Part shown: positions 33,662-41,170 of the stretch, one piece after another
How the letters are laid out: each line of letters starts with the position of its first letter
Numbering within the stretch: position 1 is the stretch's first letter
The notes under the pieces: model-generated
Database searches by the model: none
What the model was told of the DNA's origin: nothing
What the model saw: the letters and a program-made list of their open reading frames with translations, nothing else
Origin: a virus
IMG/VR virus record: IMGVR_UViG_3300035698_019603
Location: 1 to 53,596 of that record
DNA: 53,596 nucleotides
Strand: one strand, 5' to 3'
Program-made: the position numbers and the translations under genes

Positions 33662-34115
33662 TACTGAAGTATTGAAGGATATCATCAAGGCCATGGAGAT
33701 TGACCTGTTTAATGGTCAAGACGTGAATGAAACTATCCATGACCTACGCTATGAAATTCACAAAGCTGAAGCCAAGGAAGAGGCTGATGCACAAGACGAA
33801 GCCGAATTCTACGGCCAAGGAAAAGACATGAATAAGCAAGACAAGAAAAATCTCGAAGACATGAAGAACGATGTGAAATCTGGTGTCGAGATGATCAACG
33901 CCATCGCACCTGAGGTGCTCAAAGGTGTTGACACACTCAAGCCTCACTTGGCAGCACTCGTATCTGCCTTCGGTGAAGCGCTCTATGGTTCGTCTCTCAA
34001 AGACCTCATCGATACGGCCTTCAAGGTTGAGTTAATGAAGGCTGTCCTGCGTAGTGGTGGTACTGTGAATACTGCTAAATTAGCAGTCCAAGCATATGAC
34101 GATGTAATCAAATAG
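33648..34115 (+). CDS. Helical hypothetical protein
   Basis: 155 residues; third of three consecutive ATGs, chosen for 6-nt spacing from AAAGG. Acidic N-terminal half with Glu/Ala/Asp-rich helix, then a helix-rich C-terminal half (VDTLKPHLAALVSAFGEAL). No family recognised. Confidence 0.58.
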   Translation: MASVDTEVLKDIIKAMEIDLFNGQDVNETIHDLRYEIHKAEAKEEADAQDEAEFYGQGKDMNKQDKKNLEDMKNDVKSGVEMINAIAPEVLKGVDTLKPHLAALVSAFGEALYGSSLKDLIDTAFKVELMKAVLRSGGTVNTAKLAVQAYDDVIK

Positions 34116-34606
34116 CCAAGCGTAACAGCTAGGCACATTAGCTATACTCATTAGAGATAGTGCTGGCAGGTACGGGTACCGTGGCCGGCAATTCGATACG
34201 ATAGACTACAGGTATTGCCGAAAGTCCTGGGCAGTTCTAAACATAGTCTATTAGGCTACGTGCTGATACCACGTAGAGTCAGTAAAGGGGATTAACCCTT
34301 GTGACTGACAAACAGGGTAGTAGGCTTAGAAGTAGCCATCTATAAGGAGTGAAGAGCCGGGTGACATGTACATAAACCAAAATAGAGCGGAGCTTCACTG
34401 ATAAGTGTTGATGCTCTATGCAGGGAGTCACTGGCGGAGAAGGCGTTAAAATCGCTTAGGCGTAATTGTCAGTTTAAGCCTAGACTTTGGTGTAACAACA
34501 CACCCTGTAACGGTAGGTGTTTTTCGATGGTTACATAATAGAGGTAGCATCTAATAACCGGGAATCAAGATGCCCTCAACCTACCAATAATCGAAAGGAA
34601 GAAACA
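34116..34606 (+). other. 491-nt structured non-coding stretch
   Basis: No supported gene. Inverted repeats: CGGCAAT/ATTGCCG (34192-34236), CTACGTG/CACGTAG (about 34256-34277), GTCAGT/ACTGAC enclosing AGGGGATTAACCCTT (about 34279-34309), ATAGAGC/GCTCTAT (34382-34420), and ACACC/GGTGT followed by TTTTT (about 34500-34526). A degenerate T-arm-like segment ending CCTACCA stands directly before the leader TCGAAAGGAAGAAAC of the gene at 34607. Confidence 0.45.
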
Positions 34607-34768
34607 ATGCCAGTTCTATATGTTTGTTTTGAACAGTATGATAAATGGCCACCAGAACTTCGCAGGGTATTTACAACTGAATCATTGGCCAGAAACTATT
34701 GTGTATCAATGGACTCTACTCCAAAGAGTGGGCGATGGTTCTACAAGCCATACGTGGAGATGAAATGA
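34607..34768 (+). CDS. Small hypothetical protein
   Basis: 53 residues. The leader CGAAAGGAAGAAAC before ATG 34607 is shared with other genes (37800, 42777). Sequence MPVLYVCFEQYDKWPPELRRVF... resembles small phage proteins of alpha/beta type. Stop overlaps the next start. Confidence 0.58.
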   Translation: MPVLYVCFEQYDKWPPELRRVFTTESLARNYCVSMDSTPKSGRWFYKPYVEMK

Positions 34769-35040
34769 CTCATTGTGATGAGTATCTAGATGATCCAGAG
34801 ACTCCAGAGTGTCTATGGTATTTTCTATATATCAACAGACTACCAGCTGTGGAGAAACATGGAGTTTTCAGAATCAAAGGTAAACCTAAATGCTTTGCTA
34901 CTTGGAAAGGAAAAAGAGTAAGGTTGGTAATGGCCAGCCGGATGGGTGACGTTGGAATCACATCTGACCTGGAAGCAGAGTGTGGATATGAAAACAGAGT
35001 AGAGTTAGATGAATTGTCTGACTTCAGTGACGAAAAATAG
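34765..35040 (+). CDS. Hypothetical protein
   Basis: 91 residues starting in an ATGA overlap. Basic middle with a beta-like WKGKRVRLVMAS strand, acidic C-terminus (ELDELSDFSDEK). Unknown function. Confidence 0.55.
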   Translation: MTHCDEYLDDPETPECLWYFLYINRLPAVEKHGVFRIKGKPKCFATWKGKRVRLVMASRMGDVGITSDLEAECGYENRVELDELSDFSDEK

Positions 35041-35373
35041 ATACTGGGTGAGATTGACCACGTCTCTCTACTTGCAAGGCCCAGTAAGGTTTGTTGTGGT
35101 TGACAAAGGACTAAGTCGGCCGTGCCACAGCAATTTTCTAGATGGATGAGCAGAGGCAAGCTCAAATTTGGAGAAAGGTGTAGTCCGGACAAAGAATACT
35201 AGGGAAAGCATTACTATTTCTCCCTGTTCTTCTCAAACAATGACGTGCATTCTCCTCTGAGAGTAGAAGGTTATCCTAGGTAACTATCAGGAGGAGCGTA
35301 AACGCCGCCATGAAGAACCACAGAGTAAGTAGCCTCTCTAGCATTCTTTCTTTCGTTGTAATAAGATAAAGGT
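35041..35373 (+). other. 333-nt structured non-coding stretch
   Basis: No supported gene. TACTGGG/CCCAGTA (35042-35088) encloses a GAGA/TCTC arm and looks like a miniature tRNA-like or clover fold. TTGTTGTGG/CCACAGCAA (about 35092-35133) is a 9-bp helix with one G-T. Small palindromes GTTATCCTAGGTAAC and GCGTAAACGC follow. Confidence 0.42.
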
Positions 35374-35952
35374 ATGAAATACCTAATATGTTTATTGCTT
35401 CTTTCATGTTCAGTGCAGTCGATACCACAAGCACAACATCAAATGTGTTTTGTCCCAGAGTTAGTCATCACCGAAACGGTGGTACACTCTGAGTTGGACC
35501 CTTTCGTATCTGATGCAATTAAATGGTGGAACACTCAAATAGGAAGTGAAATTCTAATTGATGCTGATGATGCTACTCTTCCAACTTCTAACGAAATCGT
35601 TTCCTTCATAGCAATCAGAATAGCTCCACCTGAGTTGTTAAAAACCTGGAAGCCAGCTACAGGAGCAATAGCACATAGATTCTATGGTGGTATTTATCCC
35701 AACAGATGTGTGAGAGGAACAGCTATCTGGATAAAGGATAGCAAGTCCAGGTCAGAAAAGATTCTCTATCTTATAATTCTACATGAATTAGGACATGCAC
35801 TTGGATTTGGTCATAGTAATATTCCTAACACTGTCATGTACCACGAAATCAGTGCATCTACTCTACCTAGACTAGGTAAGGATACACTATTAGATATCAA
35901 GAGAGGTATCTCTTTTGGAATTTGGAATAAAAATCGCCGACTTGATAGGTGA
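35374..35952 (+). CDS. Secreted matrixin-like metalloprotease
   Basis: 192 residues with AAAGGT before ATG 35374. Residues 1-16 (MKYLICLLLLSCSVQS) are a signal peptide, possibly a lipoprotein type. LHELGHALGFGH (His137, Glu138, His141, His147) is the metzincin zinc motif and NTVMY with Met155 the Met-turn, so this is a matrixin-type (M10A-like) endopeptidase. It lacks a propeptide cysteine switch or added domains; the catalytic part is short. Being exported, it would act on envelope or extracellular proteins. Rare cargo for a phage. Confidence 0.82.
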   Translation: MKYLICLLLLSCSVQSIPQAQHQMCFVPELVITETVVHSELDPFVSDAIKWWNTQIGSEILIDADDATLPTSNEIVSFIAIRIAPPELLKTWKPATGAIAHRFYGGIYPNRCVRGTAIWIKDSKSRSEKILYLIILHELGHALGFGHSNIPNTVMYHEISASTLPRLGKDTLLDIKRGISFGIWNKNRRLDR

Positions 35953-35978
35953 AAATCAATTCGAGGAGTAGAGAGATA

Positions 35979-36371
35979 ATGTTTGATCTAGAAAAACAAC
36001 TCGAGAAATGGGAAAAAGAGTTTCTGCCAACAAGAAAACCTAGAACCTGGAAAGATGCAATGGATGCAACCATTAAATTCTGGGAAGGAATATTGCCAGG
36101 TAATCTTAAGAGATATAGAATAGATTTCTATTCTGCACGTGAGCATGCGTTTGATAGAGTATTCATACTAACCAGCCAAGATGTTAGTTGCTTTCTATGT
36201 GCTCGTACTCCTTATTTTAATCTAGGTACAGGCGAATGCGGCAACTGTCCAGTCTATAAACATGTAGGTTATTGTCTTGAACTAGAAGAATATATTTCAT
36301 TAATTTATGATCAAGATCCAAAACCTGGTCTTCGTGTTCTACGAAAGATCAGAAAGAAAATGGACAAATAG
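35979..36371 (+). CDS. Cys-containing hypothetical protein
   Basis: 130 residues from ATG 35979 (GAGGAG about 13 nt upstream); an in-frame GTG at 35949 is an alternative. A Cys cluster SCFLCARTP...CGNCPVYKHVGYC (about residues 67-95) probably binds zinc. N-terminal helix acidic/basic. Follows the matrixin gene closely and may be co-transcribed. Confidence 0.55.
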   Translation: MFDLEKQLEKWEKEFLPTRKPRTWKDAMDATIKFWEGILPGNLKRYRIDFYSAREHAFDRVFILTSQDVSCFLCARTPYFNLGTGECGNCPVYKHVGYCLELEEYISLIYDQDPKPGLRVLRKIRKKMDK

Positions 36372-36394
36372 TCCAATAACAAAGGATAATTCAG

Positions 36395-36568
36395 ATGAAA
36401 TGCAATGCATGCGGTGCAAAGATGCAACTCGTGAAGTTTACTCGTGAAACAAACGATGATTGTAGATCGGAATTTGTTTACGAATGCGTAAACATGGACC
36501 GAGAAGAAGAAGAAAAACTCGATCACCAGGTTCTGGTTACTCATACCTCAAAAGGTTGTCATGGCTAA
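36395..36568 (+). CDS. Small zinc-finger protein
   Basis: 57 residues, AAAGGA upstream of ATG 36395. CNACGAK near the start and two later Cys residues suggest a zinc ribbon. Overlaps the next ORF by 8 nt. Confidence 0.55.
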   Translation: MKCNACGAKMQLVKFTRETNDDCRSEFVYECVNMDREEEEKLDHQVLVTHTSKGCHG

Positions 36569-36710
36569 AGATTATCAATGCAATCTTCTAACAGTTATAA
36601 TAGAAGATGATAAAAAGGTATTTTGTACTCCAAATCATCCGTTCTTAACTCAACGAGGATTTGTAAAAGCTAAAGATCTTAATATATCAGATAACATTAT
36701 ACTTATATAA
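36561..36710 (+). pseudogene. Orphan Hint/intein-like fragment
   Basis: 49 residues. VFCTPNHPFLTQRGFVKAKDL followed by SDNIIL matches block B and the following strand of Hint domains (TxNHPFLT...GxVxAxDLxxGD). Blocks A, F and G and any endonuclease are missing, so it cannot splice. It differs from the three inteins of this genome. Probably the remnant of an excised or decayed intein or Hint protein, now in a small open frame. Confidence 0.6.
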
Positions 36711-36721
36711 GGAATCTAGCC

Positions 36722-36961
36722 ATGGCAAAGGATAAGTTGGGTAAAACCTACATCACCGAAGCACAGCAGAAGGCTCGAGACACTCGTGAAGAGCGTAATC
36801 TAGACAAAGAAGCAACTCGCAACCTTAACAAGAAACTACGTGCGGAACGTTCGCCAGAACAACAGTTGAATCATCTCGACATCCTCCTTGGTGGCAATGT
36901 TGGTGCAACTAAAGAGCGAGTACGACTCAATGCTCAAGTACTCAAAGATGGAGAAAAATAA
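36722..36961 (+). CDS. Small charged protein
   Basis: 79 residues, GGAATC upstream. Lys/Arg/Glu-rich helices (QQKARDTREERNLDKEATRN), likely a nucleic-acid or protein-binding helix bundle. Overlaps the next start (TAATG). Unknown function. Confidence 0.58.
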   Translation: MAKDKLGKTYITEAQQKARDTREERNLDKEATRNLNKKLRAERSPEQQLNHLDILLGGNVGATKERVRLNAQVLKDGEK

Positions 36962-37251
36962 TGATTCAGCAACTCAGTGATGAAGCTACCGAGATTTTCC
37001 CAGGTGCAGTAGATTTCATTCGTGATGAGAATTACACCGCAACTGCCAGCACCATTGCTCGCAATGTGATGGACTGGAGGGATTCACGTAATCTCTCCGA
37101 TGATTCGGTGGAACAAGGAATGAAGGATGCATTTACTAAAGCTCATTCTCAATTCCCCGGAGTAGAGAATGAGAACACAGCATTGCAAATGCTCCGCTGG
37201 CAGGCCATTCGATTGAGACGAAATCGAATGAAGACCTCTATTGACAAATAG
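36961..37251 (+). CDS. Hypothetical protein
   Basis: 96 residues, translationally coupled by TAATG to the preceding gene. Mixed helical, with an Asn/Arg-rich C-terminus (RWQAIRLRRNRMK). No family recognised. Its last bases contain the -35 box of the following promoter. Confidence 0.58.
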   Translation: MIQQLSDEATEIFPGAVDFIRDENYTATASTIARNVMDWRDSRNLSDDSVEQGMKDAFTKAHSQFPGVENENTALQMLRWQAIRLRRNRMKTSIDK

Positions 37252-37269
37252 TTAGGACTTTCGTATACT
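37241..37269 (+). promoter_or_regulatory. Strong sigma70 promoter, start codon 6 nt after -10
   Basis: TTGACA (37241-37246), 17-nt spacer, TATACT (37264-37269), then TAGTAG and ATG 37276. Hexamers match 6/6 and 5/6. RNA would start at about the ATG of the GIY-YIG remnant, giving a leaderless message, and continue into the structured region behind it. Confidence 0.8.
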
Positions 37270-37275
37270 TAGTAG

Positions 37276-37462
37276 ATGAAAACAGGAATCATCTACATAA
37301 TAACAAACACCGTTAACAATAAGCAATATGTTGGGCAAACAGTTCGATCTTTAGCGCAATTTGTCTCTTGCTAAAATAGGAAAACCTTGGTCAGCAGAAC
37401 GTCGTGCTACCTATGAGGAAAAGAAACAGAAAGAACGACGAGACGTTCGTCGAAAAAGTTAG
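37276..37462 (+). pseudogene. Deleted GIY-YIG homing endonuclease
   Basis: The first 32 codons read MKTGIIYIITNTVNNKQYVG..., the GIY...YVG core of a GIY-YIG nuclease, then stop at 37374. In another frame directly after, the segment KIGKPWSAERRATYEEKK up to 37462 looks like the C-terminal end of the same family. The middle, with catalytic Arg and Glu, is missing. An internal deletion has therefore killed the gene while leaving its promoter. Confidence 0.75.
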
Positions 37463-37799
37463 TAAATCGTTGGGGAACCTCGGCCTAGTCTCGTTACCTA
37501 CCAGGCTTTCTGGAGGCTAGGTGTCGCCCAAGGAATTTAGAAAGATAGCTTAGCAGAGCTGATGGCTGCTTCTTCGATGGTCCTATTGGAGGAATGTGGG
37601 AGGTAACTCCTAGCCAACCTGGTTGAAACAGGAGCATTCCAAGTTAAAGGTATAACAGGGTGTATTTATCAACGCTTAATTGAGGCGGCATGTCTCAGCC
37701 CGGACCACATGATGGAATCGTCTAATTAGTAAGATAGCAGACAAATAGTCTGAAGATGTGAGTGCAAATCTCACAACCATTACCATTCGAAAGGAAGAA
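37463..37799 (+). other. 337-nt non-coding stretch with tRNA-like end
   Basis: No supported gene; downstream of the promoter at 37241. GGCCTAG...CTAGGTG and CCTAGCC-type repeats suggest folding. It ends in a tRNA-like fold (37711-37785) followed by the shared leader TTCGAAAGGAAGAAA and the gene at 37800. Confidence 0.45.
37711..37785 (+). pseudogene. tRNA-like fold, degenerate
   Basis: 75 nt with encoded CCA. T arm GTGAG-TGCAAAT-CTCAC, D-like arm GTCT/AGAT, anticodon-like arm CAGA-CAAATAG-TCTG, acceptor GATGGAA/AACCATT with only five pairs. U33 is absent and the D loop lacks GG, so it is unlikely to be charged normally. Probably a decayed tRNA or tRNA mimic. Confidence 0.45.
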
Positions 37800-37976
37800 A
37801 TGACATACAGACAGCTAATAGTAGCACTTGCTCATCTGTGTGATGAACAGCTTGACTGTGATGTCACTGTTGAGCTTGGTCTTGAAGATGAATGTTTCGC
37901 TGCAGAACTTCGTATCTGTGACAGTGATCATGATTCATTGGATGAAGGTCATCCTATTATCTATGTAAAGGAATAA
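37800..37976 (+). CDS. Small acidic protein
   Basis: 58 residues; leader CGAAAGGAAGAA directly before ATG 37800. Begins MTYRQLIVALAHLCDEQLDCDVTVEL, a pattern known from small phage proteins; acidic C-terminus. Ends 1 nt before the next start. Confidence 0.6.
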   Translation: MTYRQLIVALAHLCDEQLDCDVTVELGLEDECFAAELRICDSDHDSLDEGHPIIYVKE

Positions 37977-37977
37977 A

Positions 37978-38169
37978 GTGAAGAAACTTCTCATCTTGTT
38001 GGGATTCCTAGCTGCTAGCTGTGTTAATAATGTAGAATCCACACGCAAAAGTATTGCAGATGTCACTTGTGCATGGAGTCACAAACATTCTGTTTGTCTC
38101 TGTATGTATACTCAAGACTATCAAGGCTATGGATTTCATGTCCCTCCACGTGTATGTGGGAAGGATTAA
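37978..38169 (+). CDS. Small lipoprotein
   Basis: 63 residues from GTG 37978. MKKLLILLGFLAASC is a lipoprotein signal with lipobox LAAS-C15. The mature part is 49 residues, with Cys pairs and aromatic residues. Small phage lipoproteins can block superinfection or form spanin partners; no partner gene is evident. Confidence 0.65.
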   Translation: MKKLLILLGFLAASCVNNVESTRKSIADVTCAWSHKHSVCLCMYTQDYQGYGFHVPPRVCGKD

Positions 38170-38171
38170 CA

Positions 38172-38426
38172 ATGACAAAGGACGAATATCTCTCTAGTCT
38201 AGTAGACGATGAACATGGATATGGTGGTAAACTACTCCATGACCTGATTCTAGGTATGGATATCTTCTTTAAGTATGATAAGAAGGCGTCATTTGAAGGA
38301 CATCATGATGTTCTTATCGGTCCAGAGACTGAATGTGGAGATATAACCAAAGAAGATAAAATTAAATTGGATGAATTGGGTTGGCATATCAATGAAGAAC
38401 ATGATTGCTGGCAAATATTTACCTAA
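38172..38426 (+). CDS. Acidic hypothetical protein
   Basis: 84 residues from ATG 38172. Acidic, with several His (FEGHHDVLIG). It follows the lipoprotein by 2 nt and looks co-translated. No family recognised. Confidence 0.55.
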   Translation: MTKDEYLSSLVDDEHGYGGKLLHDLILGMDIFFKYDKKASFEGHHDVLIGPETECGDITKEDKIKLDELGWHINEEHDCWQIFT

Positions 38427-38714
38427 TTCTCGAGCATAGGGAGTATTGAGGTATCCCTCGACTCTGTGTAAGATAGGCGATTTGTGGAAGTGGTGTATAG
38501 GTGCACACTCGATAGGTTCGATTCCTGTCTTCAGATCATTTCGTTTAGGTACCAAGGGGAGTAAGGGTGTTGATCAACCCTTGCTCCCTAAACCTTTGAA
38601 AAAATAATATGATTTGGAACATTATTTGTATCCTCCTTCTATTGTATTGGTTAGCCCATACAATATGGACGTTAAAAGGTTGATCTGCTAGACTAGCAAA
38701 TAGGAGAGAGAAGA
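38427..38714 (+). other. 288-nt structured gap with a T-arm-like element
   Basis: ATAGG-TTCGATT-CCTGT (about 38502-38518) is a good T arm, but the remaining cloverleaf does not close convincingly. A hairpin GGGAGTAAGGG/CCCTTGCTCCC (about 38557-38588, one T-G pair) follows. A 24-codon hydrophobic ORF (38609-38683) lies behind it. Confidence 0.42.
38609..38683 (+). CDS. Tiny membrane peptide ORF
   Basis: 24 residues, MIWNIICILLLLYWLAHTIW..., a single membrane span. No ribosome site is evident; the call is weak. Confidence 0.25.
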   Translation: MIWNIICILLLLYWLAHTIWTLKG

Positions 38715-38912
38715 ATGAAAGATTCCCCGATTCTAGTAGAAATGCACGATGGTGAAGAACCAGAATTCTCTACTACAATGAGTGGTGAGAGAAATATTGA
38801 ACATTGTATCGAATGTGGACAAACAGACGGCCGACATGACTCATCTTGTTCTGCAAATCGTGATTTGTGGAGCGATACTAAGGCATTGGTCGAACACCCA
38901 GTTCAAGCATAA
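38715..38912 (+). CDS. Small Cys-containing protein
   Basis: 65 residues, GGAGAG upstream of ATG 38715. HCIECGQTDGRHDSSC (about residues 30-45) is a compact probable zinc site. Acidic N-terminus. Confidence 0.57.
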   Translation: MKDSPILVEMHDGEEPEFSTTMSGERNIEHCIECGQTDGRHDSSCSANRDLWSDTKALVEHPVQA

Positions 38913-38925
38913 TAAAGGAGTTGGT

Positions 38926-39141
38926 ATGGAATTCTACTATGAGCTGAAACATGGAAAAGCACCCAAATCCATCCAAGCTCCTTCTTCACAGATAGCTATC
39001 GAAGCAGCCAAGAATATGGCAGACTTTGAGAATGACGAACTGCTGGTTGTTTATCACGAGAGTGATACAAAAGACGGAACACCTTTCATTGTAGACTACA
39101 ATGTAGATGGTTCACCCTCTATTTACGACTATGAATTTTAA
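38926..39141 (+). CDS. Small hypothetical protein
   Basis: 71 residues from ATG 38926 with AAAGGAG upstream. Alpha/beta pattern; acidic with aromatic C-terminus (SPSIYDYEF). Unknown function. Confidence 0.57.
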   Translation: MEFYYELKHGKAPKSIQAPSSQIAIEAAKNMADFENDELLVVYHESDTKDGTPFIVDYNVDGSPSIYDYEF

Positions 39142-39155
39142 CCAAGGAGTCCACC

Positions 39156-39584
39156 ATGTGTGGAAGCTTGAATTACTCAGGAGTAACCTCCCGAATCGGT
39201 GAGACCTCCTCCGTACTAAACATCAACACCTTCAAGTGTGGCAAAGCTATTTTTGGAGGACACGCAACAGAAAAAGAATTCATTTCCTTCTGGTATCCCA
39301 ATAGGTGTATACCTGTAAATATTCTAGCCGATTCTTTTATCTTGAACAATATAGAATTTATGGTTCCAGGTAGGCGTATTCAAGCAATAGGTCTCAAGAG
39401 AGATATCAAGATTCGTGGTCATGTCATTGGAAGAAAGAACAGTGTGAAAATAGTCACACGAGCTGCTGTTTCCAAATGGGAAGCATCAATTCATCTTCGC
39501 TGGCCATTGGTGTATTACCCTCGTAGTTTAGACAATGGTTATATCTTTTCACGGGAAGATACTTCCCAACTCAGTCTATTTTAA
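39156..39584 (+). CDS. Hypothetical protein with N-terminal Cys2
   Basis: 142 residues, AAGGAG before ATG 39156. It begins MCGSLNYSG; a Cys directly after Met recalls SRAP and Ntn-type enzymes that use Cys2, and FWYPNRCIPVNI and MVPGRR in the middle are reminiscent of DUF/SRAP-like phage proteins. The usual SRAP catalytic Glu/His pattern could not be assigned, so function is open. Confidence 0.5.
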   Translation: MCGSLNYSGVTSRIGETSSVLNINTFKCGKAIFGGHATEKEFISFWYPNRCIPVNILADSFILNNIEFMVPGRRIQAIGLKRDIKIRGHVIGRKNSVKIVTRAAVSKWEASIHLRWPLVYYPRSLDNGYIFSREDTSQLSLF

Positions 39585-39595
39585 GGTGAATAAGC

Positions 39596-40240
39596 ATGAA
39601 TATTCGGGATTCCTATTCTGAACAAACACGCCCAGAAAAAGCTGCACTTCAGCAAATGATTGCAAGTAAGATCTATTTTGACAAAAAAGGTATTAAATCT
39701 CAACAGAGTACTAGTGTTATCACCCTTGGTGGTCCGTCCATAGACAAGTGCTTTTCAATCTATCAAAAACTAGTGGGTCGACATGGTAGTGTCCATTCTA
39801 TTGAACGAGACAAAAAAGTGTTTCGTAGACAAAAGAAGTTTTTGACAAAAGTTGGTGATCAACCATTAAATCTTCATCATGGAGATTTTTGTAGAACCTT
39901 AGAAGGTTTAGTATCTGCAAATAAAATTCGTGCTAAATCTCTTTATATTGAGATGGATGTACAAGGTCGACTTGACAAAATCTTTGCTGAAAATAATTAT
40001 TGGCTAGGATTGATTTCTCAACAATGCAAACGATTCCAAGATGAAATTTGGTTGTCGATCACATACAGTCGTCGAGGAATATGTAAATCAGATAAAGAAA
40101 AGCTTCTGCACCGTATTGCGTCAATCTTTCGTAACAAAACCGTCTATCAAAATGGCTGGTCTGTAAAGCATATAGGAACGTATCACTATAACGATACTTC
40201 AAATATGGGACTAACGCTTTGGAAATGTGTTAGGAAATAA
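39596..40240 (+). CDS. Rossmann-like protein, possible methyltransferase
   Basis: 214 residues, AAGGTGAATAAGC upstream. SVITLGGPSIDKCFSIYQ (about residues 40-57) followed by VHSIERD (67-73) reads like motif I and the acidic ligand position of class I SAM-dependent folds; SLYIEMDVQG near 115 may be motif IV-like. A degenerate or unusual methyltransferase fold is plausible, not proven. Substrate unknown. Confidence 0.45.
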   Translation: MNIRDSYSEQTRPEKAALQQMIASKIYFDKKGIKSQQSTSVITLGGPSIDKCFSIYQKLVGRHGSVHSIERDKKVFRRQKKFLTKVGDQPLNLHHGDFCRTLEGLVSANKIRAKSLYIEMDVQGRLDKIFAENNYWLGLISQQCKRFQDEIWLSITYSRRGICKSDKEKLLHRIASIFRNKTVYQNGWSVKHIGTYHYNDTSNMGLTLWKCVRK

Positions 40241-40242
40241 TC

Positions 40243-40308
40243 ATGAAGTATGAGTTCATCAGCTATAAGGATAAAGAATGTCTTCAAGCAAGCAAAGATG
40301 ATGTCTAA
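40243..40308 (+). CDS. Tiny ORF
   Basis: 21 residues, directly between two genes, starting 3 nt after the previous stop and ending in a TAATG overlap with the next start. The tight spacing supports translation; function unknown. Confidence 0.3.
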   Translation: MKYEFISYKDKECLQASKDDV

Positions 40309-40538
40309 TGAGCAAATTCAAAGACTACACAATTAAAATGAGTGGATGTGTTGAATTGTTTTGCGAACATGGAATTGGTCATCCCAGTAAGCAACTAACT
40401 GAGTTCTACAGGAAAGGACAACGTTTCAGTAGTTTGTGGGATACACATAATAGTATTCATGGTTGTGATGGTTGCTGCTCTGATCCTGAGTTCAAGAAAG
40501 CAGAAGAAGAACTTCTTAAACAATGGAGAAAAATTTAA
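40308..40538 (+). CDS. Small Cys/His protein
   Basis: 76 residues. HGCDGCCSDPEF (about residues 51-62) and an earlier CVELFCEHG suggest a metal-binding fold. Overlaps its neighbours at both ends. Confidence 0.57.
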   Translation: MSKFKDYTIKMSGCVELFCEHGIGHPSKQLTEFYRKGQRFSSLWDTHNSIHGCDGCCSDPEFKKAEEELLKQWRKI

Positions 40539-41071
40539 TGAACCCATGGATTCAAACATATAATGGTAAGATTTTTGATTTAATAGATCCCAAGCCTGAG
40601 CAGGTAGATATCAGAGATATTGCTCATGCACTGTCACAAATTAATCGATTCACAGGACACACCAAGTGGCCTTACTCTGTAGCACAGCATTGTTGTTTAG
40701 CTCTGGATCAAGTAGCATTAAAATATCAGTTCGCCCTGCTCATGCATGATGCAAAAGAAGCATATATTAATGATTTAGCTTCACCTCTCAAAAGACTACC
40801 GGGTATGCAAGGTTATCATGACCTGGATGCACGTGTAGATGCGGTGATTCAACAAGCCTTCGGATACGAAGTATCTGAAGAGACAGCAGCAGTAATTGCG
40901 GCAGTCGATCTTCGTATGCTTATGACTGAAACACGTCAGCTCATGCAATGGCCTCCTCCAGGTGACTGGGGAGTAGATGTAGAACCATACACCATAGCAA
41001 TTTGTGAATGGACCTCAAAGTGGGCAAAAAAATCATTTCTGCAAAAGTTTCATTATCTCAAAGGAGTTTGA
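40538..41071 (+). CDS. HD-domain phosphohydrolase (YfbR-like)
   Basis: 177 residues from ATG 40538, in a TAATG overlap, with GGAGA 9 nt upstream. The HD layout is visible: YSVAQHCC (His51), LLMHDAKEAYINDLASPLK (His70-Asp71), and VIAAVDLRMLM with a later Asp. This matches YfbR-type 5'-deoxynucleotidases, which dephosphorylate dNMPs. In a phage it could adjust nucleotide pools. Activity inferred from motifs. Confidence 0.75.
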   Translation: MNPWIQTYNGKIFDLIDPKPEQVDIRDIAHALSQINRFTGHTKWPYSVAQHCCLALDQVALKYQFALLMHDAKEAYINDLASPLKRLPGMQGYHDLDARVDAVIQQAFGYEVSEETAAVIAAVDLRMLMTETRQLMQWPPPGDWGVDVEPYTIAICEWTSKWAKKSFLQKFHYLKGV

Positions 41072-41131
41072 ATGGCAATTGCAGCTGTCATCGTATTCGG
41101 TGCAGTCTGCGTTACAATTTTCACGTCATAG
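41072..41131 (+). CDS. Tiny membrane peptide ORF
   Basis: 19 residues, MAIAAVIVFGAVCVTIFTS, one hydrophobic span directly after the HD gene (TGA-ATG). Weak call. Confidence 0.25.
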   Translation: MAIAAVIVFGAVCVTIFTS

Positions 41132-41170
41132 TAGTAGAAAAGGTTGTTTAAACAGGAGACATGAACGGAC

